This document shows positions 23,189 through 35,134 of a stretch of 64,000 bases of DNA, one piece after another. The notes beneath the pieces were generated by a model. It was not told the DNA's origin. It worked only from the letters and a program-made list of their open reading frames with translations, and ran no database searches. Origin of the DNA: Heracleum sosnowskyi (lineage: Eukaryota > Streptophyta > Magnoliopsida > Apiales > Apiaceae); NCBI GenBank assembly GCA_030848705.1, contig CM061244.1:49703190-49767189 (forward strand). The letters run 5' to 3'. Every line of letters begins with the position of its first letter. Position 1 is the stretch's first letter. The position numbers and the translations under genes are program-made.

Positions 23189-23365
23189 AATGCTAATTGG
23201 GTTAAGACACGATTTCACTTTTCCACTTTGTCAGTTAAACGCTTCAACTTCCCTCTAAATTCATCAAACATACAACTGTTCTCAAAAAGCAAACACAACA
23301 CTCTCCTTTCTCTTCTCTCCAAGCAATTCATCTTCAACTCTTTTCCTTCTCTCAAACAAGCAAAA

Positions 23366-26300
23366 ATGGCCCCCAAACAATCAATTTCACAAACAAACTT
23401 TGCTGGCATCTACTCTCCAGGTGATGTTGGTGAGGGTTTCAAAGGGCTTGTTTATTTCCTAAATAAGTCCTACCTTGGGTATGCAATTACCTCTACTCTT
23501 GTTCTTGACCTAGACAGGATTGAAAATTTCTGGGAGACAGCCGTGCCTCAAGAAGAGGGTGACATCTTCTCCATTCAGTTCAAAATTAAAGAGCACAGCT
23601 ACTCTCTATTTGTTCAGGGCATCAATGCAGCTTTGGAAATTGTGCTGGAACCAGGAAAGACTTAAACCGAGCTTGCTAGTGATGAGACCCTGAAGAAGCT
23701 CTTCTTGAAGATTGGGTACTCTGGACCAATTCTTGAAGAGGGAACAACAAAATGGTACCCCTCTGGTGAAATGGACAGGAAGTATCTCCGCAAAGAGTGG
23801 AGCATGGTGTTTGATGCAATGGTGAAAGTGTTCTCTACCAAGACCACTGGCTGGAATGGAATTCCCACCTACATCAAGAAGCTCACTCACTCTCTTGTTC
23901 ATGGGTACAAAGTGGATGTTGGAAAGCTGCTCATGGCACACCTCAAGGTTGCCATAGGTAAGAAGGTACACATCTATCCTCGCTTTCTAATGTTGTGCAT
24001 TAATTCATTATGTGATTTTAATGAGAATGCCCCTCGTCTAGAGGTGTGCCCTATACTAAAAAGAAACACTCACACAACTCTCACTTCATTCAACTTGAAT
24101 GCACATATTCCCCTATGTTTCACCAAGCACATGGTTGATCAAGTGACTGACCTTGATTTTCCATTACCTTCTGGCTTTGACACCTTCACTATTGAGAATA
24201 AAGCTGGATTAGACCCAAATTCAGCTAACCCTCATTCTACCCCCATACATTCAGCTTAGGTTCTCTAGACTTCCCAAAGTACAGAGACAAGCCTTACAAG
24301 AAACCAGAAAAAGACCCCTAGAGACTGATGTTAGTGGTAGTGCTGAGAGTCAAGAGGGAGTTCCTACACCTAGTGCAGCAAATAAGGAAGGTAGTCAAAT
24401 AGAACCCACAGTGGTTCCTCCTGAGCCTAAGAAGAAGAGAGCTAAGAGGACCAAAACCACTGTCAGCCACCCTGCAGTCTCTCAAAAGACTGTAGAGGAA
24501 AATAGGGAAATAAACTCCTCCCTAGGTGTTCCTTCTCAACAAGGGACATCTATTGAAATTGGCATGTCTCCCAAGGCACCTTGTAAAGAGTCTGCACAAA
24601 CTCATGTTCCAACTCATGAGGAGCCTCCACTTGCAGAAACACACATAGAGTCAGGACACAGTGAAGACTTCACTTCCCCTATTGATGCTTCTCAAGTTCC
24701 ATCTGAGAAGTAGCCATCATTCTCTTCTCCACTTTCACCTTCTTCCTTCCCTACACATTCATTTGTTTCTTCTCCACAACCTAGTGAGGGGGACAGTCCC
24801 AACCCTTCAGGTTTTGATCATCCATCTCCAATCATGGATGAGCCCCCATTTAGTGGTCCACAATAACCCATTTCTCAAAGTGAGATGGACACCACTCCTT
24901 CAAACACTGAGAAAAAGCAAGGTACAACTCTGCTAGAAAGTGAAACAGCCAGTACTTTGTTCAATCTCCAAGAAGCATCTTACCTTAGGGAAGATGTTGT
25001 CACGGCCCAAGTTGTTGTCAAAGACATTGTGAATGTTGCTTTCACAGGTGACCCTGCTGTCAAGGACTCAGTTGAAGTTGCTGTCAAACCCAAACCTGCT
25101 GTCCAAGTTGCAGTGGCACCTACTGTCAATCTTTCAACTGACAGTAACATTCCTGGCAAAGCTCTTGTCATCTCTCCCCAGCCTGATATTGATGTTGTAA
25201 TTGTTGAGGATGTCTCTGATGATGATGTGCCACTATCTCAGTTCTTAAAGGTACATTCTAAACCATCTATTTCATTGCATGACAGTACTGCTCATACCCA
25301 TGCATCTAGGATGAGTGAGGATGTGCAAAAGAAAAGAGAGGTGAGCATAAAAATGAGAGGCAGTCAAATGAGCTGACAAAAGGTGAGGGACTTGAGCATG
25401 TCCAGAGTAAAATTGAGGGAGCCCCCACACATCCAGGCACTAGGCCTTGAGATTTCTTTTGTGAGGAGTGATGAGATCACTCAGAAAAACACTGAGAGTG
25501 TGAGAACCCCCATAGCCTCCAAGCCCCAATCTTTTCCTTCACCCCCAAGAAGGTTAAGATCAGGTGGCTCCTCTACATCTTTCAGGTTGGAAGCTCTGGA
25601 GAACAGGTGTATGTCCATGGAGTCCAAAATTGACAGCTTGTCTACCATGGTGGCCTCTGGATTCTCTACCATTCAAGAAGCCATTCAAGTTCTATCTGCC
25701 AGTCTTGATGCTGCCAACTTACCTAAGGGGGAGAAAAGGGCAAGATTAGAATCACAAAGAGCAGAATCAGGAGGGAAAGATCAGGAACAAAAGGTGTCCC
25801 CAAGCAGGATGTTGCTCAGGGGGAGACTGTCACTAAGAAGACTTCAAGGAGTGAGGGGGAGTCTGCAGCCAAAAGAAGATCAGTGTCTGCAAAGAAGAAA
25901 AAGGGGAACTAGAGGAGATTCAGGAAGTAAGGGGGGGCAAGTGCAAGAGGCTGAAAACCTCTTTGAATATGAGATTGATGGAGAGACTGTTCTAATGTCC
26001 AAAGAAGCCCTGGAAGCAATGCAAGGGAATGTTCCTTCCAAGAACCCAATTCTACCTCCTGTAACAATAAGAGAGCCAACCCCAATTCCAAAGGAGAGTG
26101 CTCTTGAAAGGCAATGGAGAGAAAAGGAGGAGCATAATAGGGTAGGAAAAGGGAAAGGCAAGATTCCAGAATACATCCTGTCAGGAAACACTTGGAGTGA
26201 AGGAACAGAGTTCGGCCAAGAAGATGCAAATGCCCTAATGGTTGACTACAGGGAAAGTACCTTGAAGAATCATGATGAGGACTTCTACAGAATAGTTGAG

Positions 26301-27661
26301 GGAGCTATGAAGGAGCCAAGCAGAAGGTTGAGTAACTGTTCAACCTTGCTTAAAGAGAAAATCACTAGTGTATGTGTAAAGATCAATGAAGAAAGGAGGT
26401 GGGCTATTGATGTATATTTAAACACTGGAATATCCATGTTCATTACTATGCAGCTGTTGCAGAGTCTTCCAGCAAGAGTACTAACAGTAATGAAGAACAA
26501 AATCATAGCAAACCACACAGCCTTCAATGAGATTTTACATCTGCAAATGATGAATCTAATTGCAGAAAAACTCACAGAAGTCTACACCAATCCATTATGT
26601 GTCTACTATGAAGGTACCACTAAAAGTGGTAGCAGAAGATGTGCATACATGAGTCTAGGATGCACTTCAACAATGTAGTCAAGGTCAATCTTGAAGGTGC
26701 TAAACATGATTCTCAACTCTAAAGCCAACAAGGAAAGAGTTCTTGTTGTCAAAGCAATCTATGACTTGCTGGTGAAAAGGGACAAGGAACTGATTTCTAC
26801 TATGAAGAAGATGATCTCCAAAGCAAACTCCAAAAACGCTGAACAAGGAGAAAGCTGCTCCTATGATGTTCCTTTTGATGACGATGATGAGTTGGATGGT
26901 AGTGGAGGAACTGGAGAAGCAGGAAATGCTAGTGGAAGCACCTCTGGGAATGTTGGATCTAACTCCCATGAGGAAAATAAAGAAGAAGCTCCTGTGCAAG
27001 AAAAGAAAGATGCTGGAGTTACAGAAGAAGAGGAGTCTGTATTGATTGAAGCTTTGGAGGCAAATATTTTAAGATGTGCTGTAGACAGTATTAATGCTGA
27101 GAAAGATACTGTCTCCAAAGAAGCTGTCACAGAAGACACTGTCAAGAAAGATACTGTCATAGAGGACAGTGTCAACAAAGATGCTGTCGAGGATGGATTC
27201 AAGCCTACTGTCAAGCCAAAGAGGACAAAATCCCTAGCCAAGGCTTGGTTCTCTAGACAGGAACCTGAACCTGAGGAGACTACAAAAGCAAGGAAAGGAA
27301 AACACAAGTACTCAGGAAAGGATAAAGCTACTGGACTTGGCAGGAAACTGAGGAAGCCTATCCAATCAAAACTTTACAGTTCTCTGGATCTTTTGGAAAA
27401 GGAAGCTGCAAAAATCAGGAATGTCGAGGTGAAGTTGGATAGCAACAAAGAAGCAACTGAATATGTTCTTTGGTTTGATGCATCAAGACTTGTGATGGTT
27501 AAAAAGGATTTTACCATGGAGGTAACATCACATGATGTATCAGAAACTCTTTCATACAGTAGGAGAATAGAAACAAGGAGAATTGATTACTTCTACTTGG
27601 TAAGGATGGTCAATCTAATGCAAGGTTATGACAATGTCCCTGAGAATGTCATGAACCATGT
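23366..27661 (+). pseudogene. Element A third ORF (ORF3), 5' part
   Basis: Begins at ATG 23366 in a good context (AAAAATGGC), MAPKQSISQTNFAG. Features in order: an N-terminal domain (FKGLVYFLNKSYLGYAI, LDLDRIENFWE); a block with YPRFLMLCIN near 23975; a basic cluster PKKKRAKRTK near 24430; a Ser/Pro/Thr-rich middle; a coiled-coil-like segment near 25590-25720; a Lys/Arg-rich zone; and a C-terminal helical part. In-frame stops are at 23663, 24711, 24864, 25374 and 26676, with one frameshift near 24250. It is cut by G at 27661 and resumes at 44797. Sireviruses often carry an env-like ORF here, but I see no signal peptide or clear membrane segment, so the function is unknown. Confidence 0.8.
25725..25740 (+). 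other. Extra polypurine tract inside ORF3
   Basis: AAGGGGGAGAAAAGGG, very like the terminal tract at 45643-45656. Similar shorter tracts lie at 24787, 25818 and 25853. Multiple internal tracts are a known Sirevirus trait. Confidence 0.6.
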
Positions 27662-30600
27662 TGTAACAGCCCCAAATCCGGGGTCAGGGATTTAGGGTCA
27701 TCACGATCCATGTACTCCTTGCCTTACCTGTATTACTCACACCATTCATATTTCACCTGCTCATGACCCCACAATATATGTCTCACACACACACACACAC
27801 AGGTTAGAGTCTCAGAAACGACACAATACAACAACTGCGGAATAACTAACTTTTATTACAATACCCAAATGTCTTTTGAATCTGTTACTGATACAATTTC
27901 TAAGTATTGTTACATTACCAACTTAGCCTTCTGATGCTCACAATCCTCTAATACCATTCATGTCTATACATAAGTTGAATACCAAAAGCCGTAGACTGAT
28001 TCAATTGGTTCGTACTACTCTCGGGATCGCTGTTAGAAACTGTTTAATGGAAACGCCTTGCGAGGTATGTGCCGTCCCATTGGCATCCTGCTTCGCTGCT
28101 ATATAATATATAAAATAATAGCAAGAGTGAGCGATAGCTCAGCAAGGTAATGAAAGTATGGCATAATTCTGCCCTTAATTCAACCCAGAAATAAAGCGGG
28201 TATACGACAATAATTTGTCAAAATATTTCGATACTGAAATCATTTCCTTATAGGAATGTATTCCAAAAATAGTACCATTACTGTACTTCAAATATCATTT
28301 CAGAATACTCTGCAACTTTCGATATTCATACTATGAACAAAGTTCTAGTATAGTATAAAAGATGAAATAATAAGATAACTCAGTATATCCTTTCCGTAAA
28401 ATATCTGCTATATAAAATATAAGCAGACTATCAACATATACTTGAAAGATGAAGTTATAAGGAAAATTCAATATCATCTTTCATATCAAACATTTACCTC
28501 ATATCATAATCTGGAAATAAATACAATGTAAAATATTTCCAATCCATTTTCGAAACTCAACTGATTCCATATACCTTTTTCAAAACAATCATATACCTTT
28601 CGTAATTTCATATGCTTTCTCATAACTCATATACTGGAATAAACTTGAATACTCTTGAGTAAACTTTCTTTTTCTGAAAACTTGCATAGAACTGAATGAC
28701 TGGAATAAACTTTCTTTTCTGAAAACTTGCATAAAACTGAGTAACTGGAATAATTTCTCTTTCTCTGAAAACTTGCACAAAATGTGCTCTTTCATGAATA
28801 GTGAACTGTAGATGGAGATGCTAGGCGCCGAGGATACCCCTACGATGATCAGTCGCAAGCTGTATCCCCCTGCTGTTTTTCTACGTAGAAGGGAAGATAA
28901 TCAGTCTCACACCAACTTACCTCCCCGCCAATCGGTTGTAGGCATAAAGAACAGACCCGTTCATAGACGGTCGATTCTGTTACTCTCCACTTATCCTACG
29001 GTCGGGCACTGATAATCATCTAAGGGAAGAACAGACCCGTTCACCAGTCCGTCGGCCATATTGTAATTCCCTTAGGGGACCGGCGCTACTCAGTCCCTTA
29101 CATATCTCCAAGTTCGAGTAAATCCATAACACTGAAACATAAAGTTCCTTTCCCTTTTTCCCCAAGTATACAACTCCACAAAGTAGTCGTATCTGGTTGG
29201 AAAGGAAATTCACTCATATTTCCCAGGCTGATGCCTGTTAATGGATATCACTGATTTCACTGATCTTACTTCTCGAGTTTTGAGGAAGTAATCAAAATCA
29301 TTTTGATGGTAGTATATCAGACTGATAATTTCATTGATTTAAAAAGATTTAGGACCGGGCAGTCTACTGGAAACAAGCATAAAATCTTGAGAAAGGTTCC
29401 ATGCATCTTTGTAGTTTGAGCGAACATTTAAGTCTTTCTGAATATAGACTTAAAAGGGAAATAGATTTGGGAACCTTCTCTAATTATGTTTATAATTGAC
29501 TAAATAAAACTTTATTAGCTATCTAGGGTTTAAAATAGTTTTCACAAAATATTTCTTTAAGAAGTAGGGCTTTAAATAATTAATGCAAACTATATTTAAT
29601 ATAGAATATTTATTTAGAAATAATTTCTAAGTACTCTCTTAACAAAAGGGTAGATAATAACTATTCATCGTATATTTAAATATACCCTTAATAGATTAAA
29701 CTCCAAATAGTCTTTAGTTTGTAAATCATTTATCGGGATTAATTATAATAACACAATAAAATAACCCTAGATAGCAACTGATACCATTCCCGGTCCATAG
29801 CGTATGTACAGAGTATATACCCCCTCCTGAGGGTTTTTCTTAACATATCGGCTTATAGATATTGCCGTATCCATAGCTTATAAGTTCAACTCATATCAAT
29901 AACTTTTAATTAACATCATAGATAACATTTTGAAAACATAAACATATAGCATATATCTCAAAACCTTTTATTCGTCACCACAACAGTTTAAAAAAAAGTA
30001 TAGGTTTGAAAACTTGCCTCTATCCCATGCATATATTATATCTCAACATTTTTAATACCGTTACATCTATATACGATGTAAGGTTTGAAAATATGCATCT
30101 ATCATATCATATGCGTCATCAGTATAATGTAATCTGAAATACAGCATGGGATTAGAAAACTTGCATCTAGTATATGCATACTTCAAAATATGGTTTTAGA
30201 AACTTGCACGATACTTGGAACAAAGAATATATATACATAGATATATTTTTGAATCAACAAGTACTAAACATTCGAAAATATGACCACTCTAACAATAGAG
30301 TAAGGGTTAGTAAACTTGCCTGATGCTCGAGAAGTGGCAGGGGTTCGCGACGATGCCGGACAATCTAGACAAAGTCAAAGAAACGCACGATTAATCCCCT
30401 GGATAATCCACTTGTACTCAATGCTTAAACACGTAAGCGAAACACAACCAAGGAATTACTAGCTCGTTATAGGCTCATACTAAGTCCATGTTTAATCAAC
30501 AATTACTTAAATCGTAGGTTTAGTCCGAAATCGATCCTCGAATACAAGTTATACTTAACCATTTACAACATTGGTTTCTAAGCCATGTTCTTAGTGGTTT

Positions 30601-32253
30601 TCACTTGCGCGACCTCGACTAAAACATTTTTATAAAATCGAAATATAATCTTTTTAATCCGAATCTTTTTCGTGAGCCTTCCTAACTGTCTCTAGCATTA
30701 TTGCTCAAAGTTTCACATTTTAATATGGCTTCTAAGGGGTCCAAATGTATCCTCAAAGTGACTGACCAGAGAGGGGTTGTTCCTCCGAACGACGTTTACT
30801 AAAACTCACTTTTCTCTTAAACCGTAATTCGTATAGACATGATCTTTATACCAAAACAACCCTTAAAACAAGGCCTACATGTTCATGGTCAGTGTTGCCC
30901 AAAAATAGTCCAAGACCAGTTCGTAATTCTTGCTCCAAACAGCCTTAAATCAAATGGGCATTACGACGGCTATAATCGCAACGTTTCCCGGTTTTTTGTT
31001 ATGTCAAAACCTCTTAAAACCAAATGAATTCAACAACCCAACAACTTTTACAACATAACCAGTTCATATACTTCAAGAACACATCACCAACATCAACCAA
31101 CAACAAGTATTCATCAAAAATTAACCATACATACTCCAAATTCCATAAACACGCTTATTCTTAAACATTACTAGAAACTTCACTTAAATCTCAACATAAA
31201 TCAAATGGGTGGATGAGTGGTATACCTTCCTTGAATCCTTAAACACACCACAAGAGCTTGTAAGCCTTAAGAGAGTCTTTATCCATGGTTATCATCCTTA
31301 AACTTGCAAAAGAAAATCAAGAACAAGTTATGAATTCTCGGAGTTACTATACACCGGTTTAAAGAACTGGACAAATGAAGGTCTTACCTTGCTCAAATGG
31401 AAGACACTTGTGAAATAGGAAATGTAGGTTATCTCAGGACCTTTCCAACAAGCTATAGATCGCCATTTTCCACCGAGAAATGAAGGCGTTATGATCTTTA
31501 CAATCCGGCAGTCTGTTTTTGGCCGAAAATGAAGAAATGAATTTGTTTTTCTTTTTTTTTGGGTTTTGGCTTTTGACTTGATTAATGATAATGCTGATTT
31601 TTGTGTTAAAAGAGTGGTGAGTCATAGCTCTAAGGCTCTCTCCTTGTGACACTTGTCCAACATGCATTGGCTTAGATAAAGTAGCTTTACTGGTTCGCTT
31701 TCCTTTCACATGGATGATCCAAATGTTGCATTCCTCGAATTAATCTTGTTACATGTTACTTCCATGTCTATATTTAATCCTGTAAATGTTGTCTTGTCCC
31801 TCTTGAAATGATTCGAAATATTTTCCAAAAAGAGCGAATAAAACTCTATGCGATGCTCGCAGTGAATAGTAACTATTCACTATTTATTCTAACAATCGAA
31901 TCCTTAAATCGACTTTAATAAAATAATAAAATTCCAAAATATTAAATCCTCAATTCCTCAATTTTAATATCTCATTTCTTGAATATAATAATATATAATT
32001 CGCTGCCCGGTCAAATACTACACCAAAATAATTTTTGGAATTTCTGAATTCCGATCGTCTTTGCATTCCCTTATTTACTCCGTAGATCACTAATATGACT
32101 TCGGAATATCCACACTACGTCTCGTACATAGGTGGCATGAAAAATTTTCTTAACCCTCAAAATCACTATTCATCCACCAAATTCACTATTCACTGATGCA
32201 CTTAATCATAATAAGAAAAGTTTTAAATTTTTCCAAAAATTCGGGTTATTATA
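27662..32253 (-). mobile_element. 3' LTR of element G
   Basis: 4,592 bp. It includes a CA run near 27783-27801, three tandem 45-67-bp units around 28632-28785 built on CTGGAATAA and GAAAACTTGC, and further GAAAACTTGC copies at 30008 and 30155. Short ORFs inside (for example near 28589-28858) simply read through the repeats in both LTRs and are not genes. Confidence 0.95.
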
Positions 32254-35129
32254 GTCTTCCCTCCTTAAAAGGATTTCGTCCCGAAATCAACTTAGGAGTA
32301 ACTGGGGTGCTTCTCTCCCATTGCACTTTCTAACTCTCAGGTGGATTCTTCCACTTCTTGATTTTCCACAAACCTCTCACTAGCTTGGCAACCTCGTCAC
32401 TTAGCACTTGCTCTTTTCTATCCGTGATTTCCATAGGTTGTTCTTTGTAAGTCAGACCAGGTTGTATATCTACCTGCTCGTACTCTACATATGCCGGGCA
32501 TCTATAGTATACTGACGTAGCATTGACACATGAACCCCGTTATGACCATTCTACAAGTTTGGGGGGTAAGGCTGGCTCGTAGGCCACCTTCCTGACGCGT
32601 TTTAAAATCTCAGATGGCCCAATGAATCTCGGGCTCAACTTCCCTTTCTTTCCAAATCTCATTAATTCTTTCCATGGATATCTTTTAGCATCACGAATCT
32701 CTAACCTCATATTCTCTATCTTGTTTGTACAGAAAATACACCAACATAAACTTTCTTGTCATTCATCAACATGCCATTTAGCTTATCAATAGCAGTACTA
32801 TCTCTATACTCGCGGGCTTAGTCCGCATGCTTTCTCTGTCTGTCTTGGTTGTCACTAGCCGCTTGTTGGTGAAATCTTTTGTCTTTCTAGTTTGTTGGAC
32901 TAACTTGGGTTTTGTGTAAAATCTCATCATTTAATTCCCGATCATTCGGAATCCATTTCTGTCTCTTTTTAATTAAGGGTATCGGCCACCACATTGGCCT
33001 TCCCCGGATGGTAGTGTATCTTACAGTCATAATCCTAGGTCAATTCTAGCCATTTCTCCATCTCATGCTATCTACTATCACGGGTAACTCAAAGCCAATT
33101 CATTACATTCCATAAAATTTGTGGGTGCATTAGTCAACCCAAAATAACCTCGCTGAAAACTAGAAGTGTCTATTCCAAGTACGAATCGCAGTCTTGGATA
33201 TATCCTCGGATTTAACTTCCAACTGGTGATACCCAGTTCTTAAATAAATTGGAAATACACAGCGTTCTTCCGCTGATCAAACAATCATTTACAAGGGTAC
33301 CTATACTCCATGTCGAACTCATACAACTCTCGAGGTTCGATATATAATCTTGTGCTAACATCTTTCTCTCTTACAACAACACCGGGCTCTCCACGGTGGT
33401 ACACTGGGTCTTATCATACCCTTATACAGCAACTCTTGTAACCGAGTCACTAACTCTTTCATTCCCATTATACTCTGAATACTCGGTATTCATTCTCATG
33501 TCATCCAAATCGATATCTGGTAGCTCATTAAAACCTTGTACAATCTCCCAAAACCATTGTAGCTCCCTTTATACTTGGTATCTCTTTTCTTGGCGTCAAC
33601 CATAAGAGCTAATTAAGCCTCATTTCTCTGGCGTAATAGTTTCTTAGTCTGAACTATATTCAAGAATCTATGAATCTGTCTCCATTCTTTATTTATTACT
33701 CTCTCTCCCTTACAATCAGTCTGGGCTCCATTGGGTGTCAACCAACCCATTCTTAGTATAATATCAACTTCTCCCAACTTGAAAGGAATCAGGTCTATCA
33801 AAAGTGGCGACCTCATATTTCTAGTTCACAACCTGGATGTACCAGTCTTATGGGAAAATCCCCCGATTGACTATTTCTACTTGTAATTATTCCCTTAGTG
33901 GCTCGGCCTTAAGGTTTAATTGTCATACAATTTCTTGATATACAACGATACATTAGCTCTGTCTGCATAGTATAGAAGGGCACCTGCTATTTAAAGGTCC
34001 TAACCGTGGGCTGCTTGTTGGAGGTAGCCCTGGTTGGAACCTACTGGCTTTCTTTTCTTCTGTGTTCACAAACTCCGGAACAAACCTCGATAATTCGGAA
34101 AACTTGGCCTCATACTCGGTCACAGTCATGGTTTCTTGTTTTAACTCTTTTAACTTTTATTTTCATCCGGGTCTCCATATATTTTCGAAAATTATTCCTC
34201 TAGAACAACACACGCTGCATCTCTCCCAAGTCACAATACCAGCTCCCTCTGACTCCCTCGTCAGTAATTATCTTGCTAACCCAGAGGTAGTGTCCATTCA
34301 TAAACAACTCCTCCAAAATCTCAATCTCACCATAAGGCATCTATCTAACACCGTTGTCACTGGAGTTCACGGCACATCGCTATTCCTTTCACATATATCG
34401 ATTGACACGCTTTCCATTATCATAATATCCTTGGGAGAATAAACCAATTTCATCGATATGTCACTAACATTCTATTCGTCTTAGGGATTCGCTCCCGTCG
34501 TAAGCGATTTCGTTGCGAATCTAATTCCTATCAGCGAATTTTGACTTATTTGACCTGGTTGGCCTCCCCTTAGAATTCAATGAGGATAGCAAAAATCATG
34601 GGGCCTTGAAACGACAGCTCCCATATCAAGGAAAACGTCACACACTGATTATGAGTTTTAAGGTAACCTTATTGGAGGCAAAAGAATTTACCGAGAGATC
34701 AACATGATCATAAGAACTCAACGTTGTGTGCCTCGATTGAGACATTACTAAAGGTAATTAGCCTTCTTGTATTTCACAACTTACAAGTGATGGCGTCCCA
34801 TTAGACTTCTATCACACAGACAGATAGTCCTTGTAGCCCCTATAAGTATAGGGTTGTTCATCTCAGTGGAAGTTGAAAAATATGAAAGCAACTCGATATC
34901 AATTTAATGATTATCGTCTTTCGACAATATTTCTTAAAGGAACATCTTGGATTAAAATTTAACAGATTCCAAATGTGCGGAAAGAAAAGAATAACCAAAA
35001 AGATACTGGTACTTAACAAACAAGTGGTGATGTATCACCATAGGGTCATTCATTATTTGAAGAAAGTGAAAGCTTAAATAACATCATTTGACAGGGCTCC
35101 GAAAGCCTGAAAGTAGGCATTGTGACAGC
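32254..35129 (-). pseudogene. Decayed gag-pol remnant of element G (left part)
   Basis: Minus-strand fragments in several frames. In element order they are a gag segment reading TVTEYEAKFSELSRFVPEF (about 34145-34075), protease FKLGEVDIILRMGWL (about 33780-33730), a reverse transcriptase piece near 33240-33090, RNase H IHYHPGKANVVADTL (about 33020-32970), and the integrase C-terminus LSPRFIGPSEILKRV (about 32650-32590) with EYEQVDIQPGLTYKEQP after it. Only about 1.5 kb lies between protease and LTR, so most of reverse transcriptase and integrase is deleted. Stops and frameshifts are frequent. The order gag, protease, reverse transcriptase, integrase marks Ty3/gypsy. Confidence 0.8.
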
Positions 35130-35134
35130 CTCTG

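Larger units (their letters stand above)
21995..23365 (+). other. Spacer between pol and ORF3 of element A
   Basis: Non-coding apart from a small ORF. It carries repeated CTGTCA/TGACAG words (near 22032, 22055, 23017, 23046 and 23109, with further CGACAG variants), the same word that fills the 3' LTR. Its last 180 bases look like a plant gene leader: a G-box CACGTG at 23183-23188, then a CT-rich stretch leading to the ATG at 23366. It may hold a separate ORF3 promoter. Confidence 0.6.

Noticed and set aside
23366..27661. Calling ORF3 an envelope gene
   Set aside because: Position fits the env-like ORF of some Sireviruses, but no signal peptide, fusion or membrane segment could be read.
28589..28858. 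Possible gene inside G LTR, duplicated at 41125-41394
   Set aside because: The protein repeat simply reads the tandem DNA units, and the duplicate is the other LTR. No element or host protein resembles it.
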